A stretch of 36,206 bases of DNA, taken from positions 1 to 36,206 of the forward strand of contig NZ_BONI01000088.1 of assembly GCF_016862635.1 (NCBI RefSeq). The letters are read 5' to 3'. Both the position numbers and the translations under genes were made by a program. This DNA is from Catellatospora coxensis. Lineage in GTDB: Bacteria > Actinomycetota > Actinomycetes > Mycobacteriales > Micromonosporaceae. Below, in pieces: positions 28,734 to 36,206 of the stretch (its first letter is position 1; every line of letters starts with the position of its first letter). The notes under the pieces were generated by a model that was not told the DNA's origin, searched no databases, and was given only the letters and a program-made list of their open reading frames with translations.

Positions 28734-28740
28734 GGCCGCG

Positions 28741-28746
28741 ATCCTA
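28741..28746 (-). promoter_or_regulatory. -10 box of leaderless peptidase operon
   Basis: The minus strand reads TAGGAT, then 7 nt, then the GTG at 28733. No ribosome binding site is present. Confidence 0.5.
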
Positions 28747-28966
28747 GGGGTCGGGCCGCCTCGTGTGGCGCCCGTTGACCAGTGGAGATGCGATCGAGAC
28801 GGTACCGTGACCAGCCGCCGCGGCCGGCGCGTCCGCTTCGCATCGACGGACCGCGTGTGCGCGGACCTCGCGGTCGAGGTAACGAGTCGATTACGGCCGA
28901 TATCTGAGGGTGGCTGACGTCGTTGGCCGGATGTCCGAAACCGACACGACCGGAGGACGAGCATCC

Positions 28967-30316
28967 ATGAATGTCCGCACCATCCAACGTTCCGGAGCCG
29001 CGCTGGCGGCGATCACGGTGGCGCTCGGCGTCGCCCTGCTGCCGGCGACGGCGTCCCCGGCGGCCGCGCCGTGCCCGGCGGAGTTCACCGCGACCGCGCA
29101 GTCCGACCTGCTCCGGCTGCGGCTGCTGGACCTGCCGGTGCTGCGCGGCCGCCCGCTGGCGGCGCTGAACCTCGCCACCGCCGCCGGGACCGTCGACAGC
29201 AAGGCCCAGCAGGGGACCAGCGTCGCGCGGGCGAGCTTCGCCGACGCCGAGCTGCTCGGCATCGACCCCGGCAAGGTGCTCGCCGCGCAGAGCGACGCAT
29301 CGGCCGCCGGGACGGCCGGACCGCGCGAGGCTCAGCTCGCCGCGCTGACCGTGCCGGGTCTGCTGGAGGCGGAGGCGGGCACGCTGACCTCGGACGCGTC
29401 GTGGCGGCCCGGCTACCGGTGCGGGCAGACCGGACCGCTGACCCGCGCCTCGATCAACGTCGCCTCGCTGACCCTGCTGCCGGGCAGCAGCGGCCGGGTC
29501 TCGGCGGCGGCGGCCGACGGGTCCGCGGCGTCGACGAGCCTGCTGCGGATCGGTTCGGCTGGCGCGGCGCAGACGTTCACCGAGCTGGTCCGGCTGGCCG
29601 ACGGCCGGGTCGGGGTCGCGGCCGGTGCCGGCGGCTCGCTGGCGAGCGTGTCCCTGTTCGAGGGAACCGGGGCCGAGGTCGCGGTGAAGGTGGTCAGCCA
29701 GCCGAAGCTGATGGTGGTCGCCGCGGGCCGCAAAGCCGGCTCGCTGGTCGAACACCAGCCCGCGGTCCTGCAGGTGACCGCAGGTGGACGGCCCGTGGCG
29801 AGCCTGTCGGCGGAGAATACGACCGCCGACGTGTTCGTCGACGCGTCGCTGCGCGGGGGGACGGCACGGCCGTCGCTGCTGTCGGTGCAGGTGTCGATCG
29901 GCGAGGTGAGCCGGAACGTCACCGACTCCGCGGTCGCCGCCGAGGCGGCGACCCTGCGGCTGAAGGTCTCCCTGGGGAGGGTGGTGCTGCTCGACGCGGC
30001 CCTGGGCCATCTCCAGGTGAAGGCCACGTCGGCCAAGCCGTGGGCCGCGACCGCCCCGGCGGCGGCCCGCCGCGACACCGGCGCCGCCGGCCGTCCGAAC
30101 GCGACCGTCGTCACCGGCAGGCAGGCCGAGGTCGTGGCGGCGACGCCCGCCGGGGCCGCGCCGGAACTGAACGCCGTCGCGCTGACCGAGCCGCAGCCCG
30201 GCTTCGCGGAACGGGACCGGACGATCGGGCCGGCCGTCGTCGCCGCGCTGGCGCTCGCGGTAGGTGCCGGACTGCTGATCCGGGGCCGCCGCAGGCTTCG
30301 CGGGGCGACGGACTGA
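28967..30316 (+). CDS. Cell-surface anchored hypothetical protein
   Basis: A 449-residue exported protein. The signal peptide (AALAAITVALGVALLPATAS) ends near AAAP. The mature part has repeated alternating strands (ARASFADAELLGID, ASINVASLTLLPGSSG, VSLFEGTGAEVAVKVVSQPK, LRLKVSLGRVVLLDA), suggesting a long beta-rich fold. The C-terminus is a membrane helix followed by RGRRRLRG, so it is anchored with the body outside. The family is not recognised. The ATG at 28967 has GGAGG about 10 nt upstream; the frame stays open to 28910. It is divergent from the M16 peptidase operon, which would fit a substrate or a shared envelope function (inference). Confidence 0.75.
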   Translation: MNVRTIQRSGAALAAITVALGVALLPATASPAAAPCPAEFTATAQSDLLRLRLLDLPVLRGRPLAALNLATAAGTVDSKAQQGTSVARASFADAELLGIDPGKVLAAQSDASAAGTAGPREAQLAALTVPGLLEAEAGTLTSDASWRPGYRCGQTGPLTRASINVASLTLLPGSSGRVSAAAADGSAASTSLLRIGSAGAAQTFTELVRLADGRVGVAAGAGGSLASVSLFEGTGAEVAVKVVSQPKLMVVAAGRKAGSLVEHQPAVLQVTAGGRPVASLSAENTTADVFVDASLRGGTARPSLLSVQVSIGEVSRNVTDSAVAAEAATLRLKVSLGRVVLLDAALGHLQVKATSAKPWAATAPAAARRDTGAAGRPNATVVTGRQAEVVAATPAGAAPELNAVALTEPQPGFAERDRTIGPAVVAALALAVGAGLLIRGRRRLRGATD

Positions 30317-30339
30317 CCGGCCTACTGGGCGGGCGCCCA

Positions 30340-30378
30340 GCGGCCGCCACCCCGCTCGAACGGCGGGGCGGCGGCCGC
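30340..30378. terminator. Bidirectional hairpin terminator
   Basis: GCGGCCGCC (30340-30348) pairs with GGCGGCCGC (30370-30378). Inside it CCCCGC pairs with GCGGGG after one mismatch, leaving a 7-nt loop. It lies between the converging surface-protein and lipase-maturation genes. Confidence 0.7.
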
Positions 30379-30410
30379 CGCGATGGCGGGTGACGGGCGC
30401 TGCGGGCATG

Positions 30411-31844
30411 TCAGGGGCCTTCGGGAGAGCGGACGCTGTGCCGCAGGGCGACGGGTGGCAGGAACTCCTCGACCAGGGTGCGGTGCCACCAGGCGCCGGT
30501 GGCGCGCCGCTCGGCGACCGTGCTGAACCGGTAGCGGTAGAGCAGGGCCCGTACGTATACCGGGGGCTTGCCGGGGAACGGGTCGGCGCGCAGCAGCCGC
30601 AGCACCGGGCGGTCCCCGGCGAGCAGGCGGCCGAGCAGGGCGAGCAGCCACGGGTGGGCGTACAGCGGGGACATGGCGGCGAACCACATGAGCCAGTCCA
30701 GGCGCAGGTGGTACGGCGCGATCTGCGGCGGCAGCCGGCGGGGGTCGCCGGGTTTGCCTTTGAAGGCGTACTCGCGCCAGAGCGTGTGCGCGCCGGGGTC
30801 GGGGTCGTCGGTGCCCTCGATGACGATCTCGTGCCGGACCTTGGTGACGCTGCCGAACGCGCCGTACGTGTTGACCAGGCGCAGCGGGTCGAAGCTGGAG
30901 TTCATCAGCTGGTGCCGGGACACCAGGTTGCGGGCGGGCCGGTAGCTGAGGCCGATGAGCAGGGCGGCGGCGGCGAGCACGAGCACCTGATACCAGCCGG
31001 GTCCGGTGCCGGCGGCGCCGGTGCCGAGCGGCGCGGACAGGTCCAGCGCCGAGGCGGCCAGGATGATCGCCATCCAGTTCAGCCAGGAGAAGTTGCCCGA
31101 CGCGACCAGCCACAGCTGGGTGACGATGATCAGCCCGGCGGACACGCTCGCGACCGGCTGCGGCAGGAACAGGCCGAACGGCACGACGAGCTGCGTGAAA
31201 TGGTTGGCCGCGACCTCCGCGCGGTGCAGCGGGCGGGGGAGGTGGTGGAACCACCAGCTCAGCGGGCCGGGCATGGGCTGGGTCTCGTGGTGGTAGTACA
31301 GGCAGGTCAGGTCGCGCCAGCACCGGTCGCCGCGCAGCTTGATCAGCCCCGCGCCGAACTCGAGCCGGAACAGCAGCCAGCGCAGCAGCCACAGCATCAC
31401 GATCGGCGGGCCGACCCGGGCGTTGCCCAGGAAGATCGCCAGGAAGCCGGCCTCCAGCAGCAGGCTCTCCCAGCCGAACGCGTACCAGACCTGGCCGACG
31501 TTGACGATCGACAGGTACAGCAGCCACAGCAGCAGCCACATCGCCATCGCGGCCCAGACCGGCACCGCGTCGCCGACACCGGCGAGCAGCGCCGCGGACA
31601 CCGCCACGCCCGTCCAGGCGACCGCGGTGAACAGGCCGTCGGAGTAGCGCAGGTGGAACAGGCTCGGCGCGCGCCGCCACGGCGTGTGGGCCAGGAAACG
31701 GGGCGCCGGGGTGAGGCCGTGCTCGCCGAGCAGGGCCCGGAACTGGTTCGCGGCCACCAGGAACGCGAGCAGGTAGACGGCGGCGAGGCCGCGCTGGAAC
31801 AGCAGCCGGCTCCACCAGTACTCGGGCGCGCTGAACCAGTCCAT
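30411..31844 (-). CDS. Lipase maturation factor family membrane protein
   Basis: A 477-residue protein with about eight to ten membrane segments. It belongs to the family of vertebrate LMF1. The family signatures are FHLRYSDGLFTAVAW, VGQVWYAFGWESLLLEAGFL, RWLLFRLEFGAGLIKLRGD, WRDLTCLYYHHETQPMPGPL, LVNTYGAFGSVTKVRHEIVI and PYHLRLDWLMWFAA. The eukaryotic members fold lipases in the ER; the bacterial role is unknown. It starts 1 base after the stop of the phytoene-desaturase-like gene, so the two are co-transcribed. The ATG at 31844 relies on this coupling. Confidence 0.9.
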   Translation of the reverse strand: MDWFSAPEYWWSRLLFQRGLAAVYLLAFLVAANQFRALLGEHGLTPAPRFLAHTPWRRAPSLFHLRYSDGLFTAVAWTGVAVSAALLAGVGDAVPVWAAMAMWLLLWLLYLSIVNVGQVWYAFGWESLLLEAGFLAIFLGNARVGPPIVMLWLLRWLLFRLEFGAGLIKLRGDRCWRDLTCLYYHHETQPMPGPLSWWFHHLPRPLHRAEVAANHFTQLVVPFGLFLPQPVASVSAGLIIVTQLWLVASGNFSWLNWMAIILAASALDLSAPLGTGAAGTGPGWYQVLVLAAAALLIGLSYRPARNLVSRHQLMNSSFDPLRLVNTYGAFGSVTKVRHEIVIEGTDDPDPGAHTLWREYAFKGKPGDPRRLPPQIAPYHLRLDWLMWFAAMSPLYAHPWLLALLGRLLAGDRPVLRLLRADPFPGKPPVYVRALLYRYRFSTVAERRATGAWWHRTLVEEFLPPVALRHSVRSPEGP

Positions 31845-31845
31845 G

Positions 31846-33309
31846 TCAGCGCCCTGGTTCGGGTGTCCGCACGCCGAAGACCCGGTGCAGCGCGACCCGG
31901 GCGGCGTGGAAGCCGCACATGCCGTGCACGCCGGGTCCGGGTGGGGTGGCCGAGGAGCACAGGAACACGGCCGGGTCCGGGGTGGCGTAGGGGACCGGCG
32001 CGAAGGTCGGCCGGAACAGCAGGTGCAGACCTTCGCAGGTGCCGCCGGCGATGTCGCCGCCGAGGTAGTTGGGGTTGCGCCGCGCGATCTCGGCCGGTCC
32101 GGCGACGGCCCGGGCGAGCACCAGGTCGCGGAAGCCGGGCGCGAACCGTTCCAGCTGCGCCTCGATCACGGGGGTGAGGTCGCCGGTCCAGCCGTTGGGC
32201 ACGTGGGCGTACACCCACAGCACGTGCCTGCCGGCCGGGGCGCGGGTGGGATCGCACAGGCTGGGCTGCGCCACGATGAGGAACGGCGGGTCCGGAGCCG
32301 AGCCGTGGTGCACGGCCCGCAGCGCCGCGCCGATGTCGGTGTCGTACGGGCCGAGGTGGACCGTGCCCGCCTGCCGGCAGGCCGCGGCCGTCCACGGCAT
32401 CGGGCCCGACAGCGCATAGTCGATCTTGAACACGGCGGGTCCGGGCCGGGTCCGGCGCAGCCGGTCCCGGTAGCGCTCCGGCAGCCGGCCCCCGGCCAGC
32501 TCGGCGAGGTGCCGGGGCACGACGTCCAGCAGGTACGCCCGCGCCCGCGGCAGCTCGTCGAGACTGGTCACCAGGCGGCCGGTGTGGACCTGCCCGCCCA
32601 GCTCCTGCAGGTGACCCGCCAGGGCGTCGGAGATCGACTGGGATCCGCCGCGGGCCAGCGGCCACCCGGCGGCGTGCGCGGCCAGGGCGAACATCAGCGC
32701 GACCCCGCCGGTGCCGGGCGAGCCCAGCGGGGAGGTGGTGTGCGCGGCCAGCCCGGCCAGCAGCGCCCGCGCGAGCGGTCCGCGGAACCAGCGCGCCAGC
32801 ATCGCGGCCGGCAGCGCCGCGGGGAGGCCGAAGCGGGCGAGCAGCAGCGGGTGGCGGGGCGCCGCGCCCAGCGGCGGGCGCAGCACGTCGGGCGCCAGCT
32901 CGTCCCAGCGGCCCAGGAACGGCCCGACCAGCCGCCGGTACTGCGCCGCGTCGACGGTCAGCGATGCGGCGGTCTGCGCGACGGAACGCGACAGGGTCGC
33001 CGCCGTGCCGTCCGGGAACGGGTGGGCCAGCGCCACGTCCGGGTGCAGCCACCGCAGGCCGTGGCGCTCCAGCGGCCAGGATCGCAGCACCGGCGACCCC
33101 GCGCCCAGCGGGTGCACGGCCGAGCACGGGTCGTGCCGGAAGCCCGGCAGCGTCAGCTCCTCGGTGCGGGCGCCGCCGCCGACCGTGCCGGCGGCTTCGA
33201 AGACGCTCACCCGCAGGCCGGCTTCGGCGAGGGTCACCGCCGCGGCGAGCCCGTTGGGTCCGGCGCCCACCACCACCGCGTCTACGCCGTCCACACCGCC
33301 ACCAGCCAT
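31846..33309 (-). CDS. Phytoene-desaturase-like FAD oxidoreductase
   Basis: A 487-residue flavoprotein of the CrtI/amine-oxidase superfamily. The FAD site is [20 protein letters not shown] at about 11-30, followed by the [17 protein letters not shown] signature of this family. [20 protein letters not shown] and the C-terminal [16 protein letters not shown] are also typical of actinobacterial phytoene dehydrogenase-related proteins (FAD-binding second half). No carotenoid genes are near, so the substrate is probably another unsaturated lipid. The ATG at 33309 has only a weak upstream site. Its partner in the operon is the lipase maturation factor. Confidence 0.88.
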   Translation of the reverse strand: MAGGGVDGVDAVVVGAGPNGLAAAVTLAEAGLRVSVFEAAGTVGGGARTEELTLPGFRHDPCSAVHPLGAGSPVLRSWPLERHGLRWLHPDVALAHPFPDGTAATLSRSVAQTAASLTVDAAQYRRLVGPFLGRWDELAPDVLRPPLGAAPRHPLLLARFGLPAALPAAMLARWFRGPLARALLAGLAAHTTSPLGSPGTGGVALMFALAAHAAGWPLARGGSQSISDALAGHLQELGGQVHTGRLVTSLDELPRARAYLLDVVPRHLAELAGGRLPERYRDRLRRTRPGPAVFKIDYALSGPMPWTAAACRQAGTVHLGPYDTDIGAALRAVHHGSAPDPPFLIVAQPSLCDPTRAPAGRHVLWVYAHVPNGWTGDLTPVIEAQLERFAPGFRDLVLARAVAGPAEIARRNPNYLGGDIAGGTCEGLHLLFRPTFAPVPYATPDPAVFLCSSATPPGPGVHGMCGFHAARVALHRVFGVRTPEPGR

Positions 33310-33385
33310 CGCATCAGCCGTCCCGCGCGGAGCACGAGGTCGTCCTGCTGCGTACCCGGGTTCCGGGCCTGCCACACGCGGCCGG

Positions 33386-33649
33386 TCACTCGGGCGGGGT
33401 CGCGCCGAACTTCTCCAGGACCTGCCCCGCGTCGGTCTGCAGCAGGCTGGCGAGCTCGACCAGGGCCCGGGCGGCTGCGAGATCGTCGCCGACGCGCGCC
33501 AGGTCGAGGTCACGCGGATGGCGGTGGGCGGTGCCCGTGCCCTCCAGGCTCGTCCCGTCGCGGCGCAGCCGCGCCACCGCGTTGGTTCGGCGCTCCTCCT
33601 GGACCTCCTGGATGTCCAGCTCGATGATCCAGCGTGTCCTGTTCGCCAT
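33386..33649 (-). CDS. DUF1876 family protein
   Basis: An 87-residue protein of the DUF1876 family, a small alpha-beta fold related to double-stranded-RNA-binding domains. Conserved pieces are [54 protein letters not shown] and LVELASLL. It often occurs among stress or dormancy genes in actinobacteria, but the role is unknown. The ATG at 33649 has GGAGGT. It may be first in a unit with the oxidoreductase, after a 76-base gap. Confidence 0.85.
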   Translation of the reverse strand: MANRTRWIIELDIQEVQEERRTNAVARLRRDGTSLEGTGTAHRHPRDLDLARVGDDLAAARALVELASLLQTDAGQVLEKFGATPPE

Positions 33650-33758
33650 CGTCCACCTCCATGGGCACCCCTTTCATTCTGCCTCGCGCGTTTTGCCCGA
33701 CCTGCCCCGGCGCTGTGGCCTGCAGAAATGGAAAGTTGTCAGCGGTCACCGGTATGAA

Positions 33759-33773
33759 GGAAGCACTGCTTCC
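33759..33773 (+). promoter_or_regulatory. Palindrome upstream of the primase gene
   Basis: GGAAGCA-C-TGCTTCC has perfect 7-bp arms. It lies about 80 bases before the primase ATG, in the 201-bp region shared with the DUF1876 gene. It could be an operator; no clear promoter is seen with it. Confidence 0.4.
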
Positions 33774-33850
33774 ACGCCTCGCAATACTCGGGTCCGTCGA
33801 TGTCCGGCATCGCGGCCCCGCTGTCGGACCGCCGAAGCGGAAGGGGATCG

Positions 33851-35827
33851 ATGACCACGCGAACGCAATCACCCCACCACGCCGGGCTCCACGCCACCAT
33901 GCTCACCCTGCGGCTGGCGATCGCCGACCTGCACAGCACGTCGGCCTGGTCTCGGCTGTTCGACATCGCGGCCCGCCACCCGGGCCGCGGCGTGCACGAC
34001 GTCCTGCTGATCGCGCGGCAGCGCCCGGACGCCACCGACCTGGCCACCTACGGCCGGTGGCGGGAGCGCGGCGCGCACGTGCGCCGCGGCGAACGCGGCA
34101 TGTCGCTGCTGCAGCCGCTGGACGACACCGGGGACGCCTTCGACGTCGTCACCGCCTTCGACGTCACGCAGACCAACGCGCCGCCCGCGCCCCGGCCGCC
34201 CGCCCATGATCTGGTGCCGGTGGTCGCGGCGCTGGCGGCGATGGCCGAGCAGGCCGGGCTGACCGTGCGGCTGCGCCGCGGGCTGCCCGCCGCGGCCGTC
34301 GCCGAGGGCGACCGGCTCGACCTGGCCACCCACCTGCCGATCTCCGCGACCGCCGGTCACCTCGTCCAGCACCTGGCACAGCGGCTGCTGCCCGCCGGCC
34401 CGGCCCGCGACGCGCGAGCCGCCGGCGTCGCCCACGTCGTCGCCCGGCGCTTCGGCCTGCAGCCACCCGACGCCACCCCCCTCGTCCGCTGGCGGGACGG
34501 GCTGGACCCGGCGGCCGCCGACCGGGCCGTCGTGCACACCGTCACGGCGGTCATCGACAACGCCGACGTGCTCACCGCCCGCCTGCGGCGGGCACTGAGC
34601 CGGCCCGCGGTGAGCGCGCCGAAGCCCGCGCCGCGGCGGCGCGGCGCGCCCCTCCCGGCGCAGCGCAGGCCGGACCGGGCCGCGGAGCCGGAGCCCGCCG
34701 GGCTGTACGCCGTCAACGCCGCCGCCGCGGCCTTCTACGCCGCCCACCTGCCGACGAGCCGTCCCGCGGCGGCTTACCTGCGGTCGCGGGGCATCGCCGA
34801 GGCCGCCGAACCCGGCGGCGGCTGGCAGCTCGGGGTCGCCCCGGCCCACGGCGACGCCCTGCTGCGGCACCTGCGGGAGCTCGGCTACTCGCACCGGGTC
34901 ATGCTCGACGCCGGGCTGGTCGCCGCGAGCCGGCTGCACGGCGGTGCGCTGTACGACGTCTTCCGCGACCGGCTGGTCTTCCCCATTCACGCCCGCGACG
35001 GGCGGATCGCCGGGTTCACCGGCCGCGACCTGTCCGGGCGCAGCAAGGCCAAGTTCTACAACACCCCCGAAACGGCGGTCTTCCGCAAGAGCGAGCTGCT
35101 CTACGGGCTCGCCCCGCAGCTGCGCGAGCAGGGCGCGCCCACCCAGTTCCTCGTCGTCGAAGGGCCCACCGACGCGATCGCCGCCCACCTGGCCTACCGC
35201 GGGCTCGCCGGGGAAGGCGTGACCACCGTCGCCGTCGCCCCGTGCGGCACCGCGTTCACCACGGCCCAGTTCGAGCTGCTCGCCGCCTGCGCCGGCCCGG
35301 ACACCTCGCTGATCATGTCGTTCGACGCCGACAGCGCGGGCGACCGGGCGCTGGAACGGGCCTACCCGCTGGCCGTCACCTGGCCGCACGGCAGGGTCGC
35401 GGGCACCGCACCGGCCGGGTGCAAGGACATCGCGGCGCTGCTGGAAGCCCGCGGTCGCGACGAGGCGCTGCTGGATCTGCTCGCCGCCGAGCGCCCGCTG
35501 CCGCTGCTCGGGGTCGAGCGGGCGCTGGCCAAGGCGTTTCCCGAAGGCTTCCACGGCGACTGGCCGGAGGCGCGGGTCCGTGCTTTCCGGACGGTCGCGC
35601 CGTACCTGCTCGACGCGGTGCGCCAGGGCGACGTCGAGCTGCTGCTGCAGGCGGCGGCGGCACAGCTCGGCGTCGCGCCGCACGAGCTGAGCCAGGGCGT
35701 GGCCCAGCTGTACGGCGGCGACCAGACCGGACCCGGCACCGGGCGGCGGCCGGGTCCGGAAAGCATGGGCGATCAGGTCAGGAAACATGCCGGAAAACTG
35801 CCCGGAATAGCCGCGCAAAGACACTAG
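33851..35827 (+). CDS. ArdC-like N-terminal domain / DnaG-type primase (TOPRIM)
   Basis: A 658-residue protein. Residues about 28-85 (WSRLFDIAARHPGRGVHDVL, LIARQRPDATDLATYGRW, GAHVRRGERGMSLLQP) match the single-strand-DNA-binding N-terminal domain of ArdC antirestriction proteins. From about 290 it becomes a DnaG-type primase core: AAYLRSRGI, the DRLVFPIHARDGRIAGFTGR motif, KAKFYNTPETAVFRKSELLY, and a TOPRIM domain with E437 in VVEGPTDA and the acidic pair D492/D494 in FDADSAGD. The CHC2 zinc-binding domain of housekeeping DnaG is missing, and no helicase domain follows. Such architectures occur on plasmids, phages and integrated elements. The ATG at 33851 has AAGGGG. No replication or integrase gene is close. 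Confidence 0.85.
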   Translation: MTTRTQSPHHAGLHATMLTLRLAIADLHSTSAWSRLFDIAARHPGRGVHDVLLIARQRPDATDLATYGRWRERGAHVRRGERGMSLLQPLDDTGDAFDVVTAFDVTQTNAPPAPRPPAHDLVPVVAALAAMAEQAGLTVRLRRGLPAAAVAEGDRLDLATHLPISATAGHLVQHLAQRLLPAGPARDARAAGVAHVVARRFGLQPPDATPLVRWRDGLDPAAADRAVVHTVTAVIDNADVLTARLRRALSRPAVSAPKPAPRRRGAPLPAQRRPDRAAEPEPAGLYAVNAAAAAFYAAHLPTSRPAAAYLRSRGIAEAAEPGGGWQLGVAPAHGDALLRHLRELGYSHRVMLDAGLVAASRLHGGALYDVFRDRLVFPIHARDGRIAGFTGRDLSGRSKAKFYNTPETAVFRKSELLYGLAPQLREQGAPTQFLVVEGPTDAIAAHLAYRGLAGEGVTTVAVAPCGTAFTTAQFELLAACAGPDTSLIMSFDADSAGDRALERAYPLAVTWPHGRVAGTAPAGCKDIAALLEARGRDEALLDLLAAERPLPLLGVERALAKAFPEGFHGDWPEARVRAFRTVAPYLLDAVRQGDVELLLQAAAAQLGVAPHELSQGVAQLYGGDQTGPGTGRRPGPESMGDQVRKHAGKLPGIAAQRH

Positions 35828-35868
35828 TGACAAAGAAATCAAACACTGGTCTTTATCGTGTCCGCCGC

Positions 35869-35874
35869 TATGCT
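35869..35874 (+). promoter_or_regulatory. Candidate -10 box upstream of the GlnR-like gene
   Basis: TATGCT lies in an unusually AT-rich stretch (35825-35885) between the primase and the next gene, with CTGGTC 17 bp upstream as a poor -35. The leader would be about 120 nt. Confidence 0.4.
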
Positions 35875-35998
35875 CATGGCTAATCACCCGTCAGTGACGC
35901 CGGGACCGACACGGCACCGCACACCCGCGACATCGGCTTTCGGCCGGTGCGCCGCGGTCGCCGGTTCGGTGTGAACCGCGAGCCGACGGAGGCGAACC

Positions 35999-36206
35999 GT
36001 GGAAATCCTGCTCCTGGTGACGGCACGCGCCGGTGAACCATCGGCGGTCCTGCCCGCGATAGACCTGCTCCCGCACACCGTGCGCACCGCACCTCGCGAC
36101 GTGCGCACGCTGGTGTCGGCCCCCACTCCGGACGCGGTGCTGGTCGACGCGCGCACGGAGCTGTCCGAGGCCCGTGCCACCTGCCGCATGCTGCACGCGA
36201 CCGGTC
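35999..36206 (+). CDS. GlnR-like orphan response regulator, N-terminus only
   Basis: The first 69 residues of a protein cut by the window end. The sequence MEILLLVTARAGEPSAVLPA, LVSAPTPDAVLVDARTELSE and ATCRMLHATG matches the atypical receiver domain of GlnR-type actinobacterial OmpR regulators. These have no cognate kinase and keep few of the acidic pocket residues. A DNA-binding winged helix is expected beyond the window. The GTG at 35999 follows GGAGG at good spacing. GlnR proteins control nitrogen genes; this could also be a paralogue with another role. Confidence 0.75.
   Translation, partial: MEILLLVTARAGEPSAVLPAIDLLPHTVRTAPRDVRTLVSAPTPDAVLVDARTELSEARATCRMLHATG

Noticed and set aside
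33869-35887. 672-residue minus-strand open frame
   Set aside because: It is a shadow of the primase gene, whose TOPRIM and ArdC motifs are on the plus strand.
1-36206. CRISPR arrays, tRNA or rRNA genes
   Set aside because: No regularly spaced direct repeats and no cloverleaf or rRNA sequence were recognised by eye; tRNAscan and CRISPR-finder runs would settle this.

Overview
The window is chromosomal DNA of a high-GC actinobacterium. Codon third positions are almost all G or C, GTG starts are common, and several genes have a -10 box placed 6-8 nt before the start codon, the layout of leaderless mRNAs. The gene types (SARP regulator, DUF5709, DUF6223, DUF1876, secreted GH12/CBM2 cellulase, GlnR-like regulator) and the AAGGAAGGGCACCTTC hairpin at 12881-12934 suggest a soil member of the Micromonosporaceae. 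The family placement is inference. I see no rRNA, tRNA, CRISPR array or intact transposase.

Layout. 1-180: two imperfect inverted repeats, one overlapping the stop codon of the first gene. 181-2310 (-): NAD-dependent DNA ligase. 2586-5507 (+): membrane-anchored FN3/PQQ-type sugar dehydrogenase, then a geranylgeranyl-reductase-like flavoprotein whose start codon sits inside a perfect palindrome. 5563-6060 (-): GNAT acetyltransferase. 6212-8956 (+): large SARP-NB-ARC-TPR regulator. 8940-10687 (-): operon of three secreted small proteins, preceded by three heptamers with an 11-bp period, the arrangement SARPs bind. 10819-12778: three unrecognised genes. 12936-16060: divergent biomass-degradation pair (ricin-lectin/beta-helix protein and GH12-CBM2 cellulase), each with its own promoter and sugar-repressor-like operator. 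16168-19313: a visibly less GC-rich island with an XRE/phosphoribosyltransferase-like regulator, an inositol-monophosphatase-like protein and a divergent chain of small overlapping genes.

19350-22922: TetR repressor, divergent from an MddA-like membrane methyltransferase and an alpha/beta-hydrolase-glycosyltransferase fusion. Two copies of one 18-bp palindrome lie between them. 22934-24075 (-): DUF5709 and DUF6223 proteins. 24306-26095 (+): NarL-type two-component system. 26107-28733 (-): membrane-anchored M16 peptidase translationally coupled to a helical protein. 28967-30316 (+): surface-anchored protein. 30411-33309 (-): lipase maturation factor and phytoene-desaturase-like oxidoreductase. 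33386-33649 (-): DUF1876. 33851-35827 (+): primase with an ArdC-like N-terminus. 35999 to the end (+): start of a GlnR-like orphan response regulator.

The best candidates for undescribed biology are the SARP-linked secreted operon, the XRE-PRTase/IMPase island, the TetR-controlled methyltransferase plus hydrolase-glycosyltransferase fusion, and the M16 peptidase pair. All functional statements come from reading motifs by eye. No database search was run.
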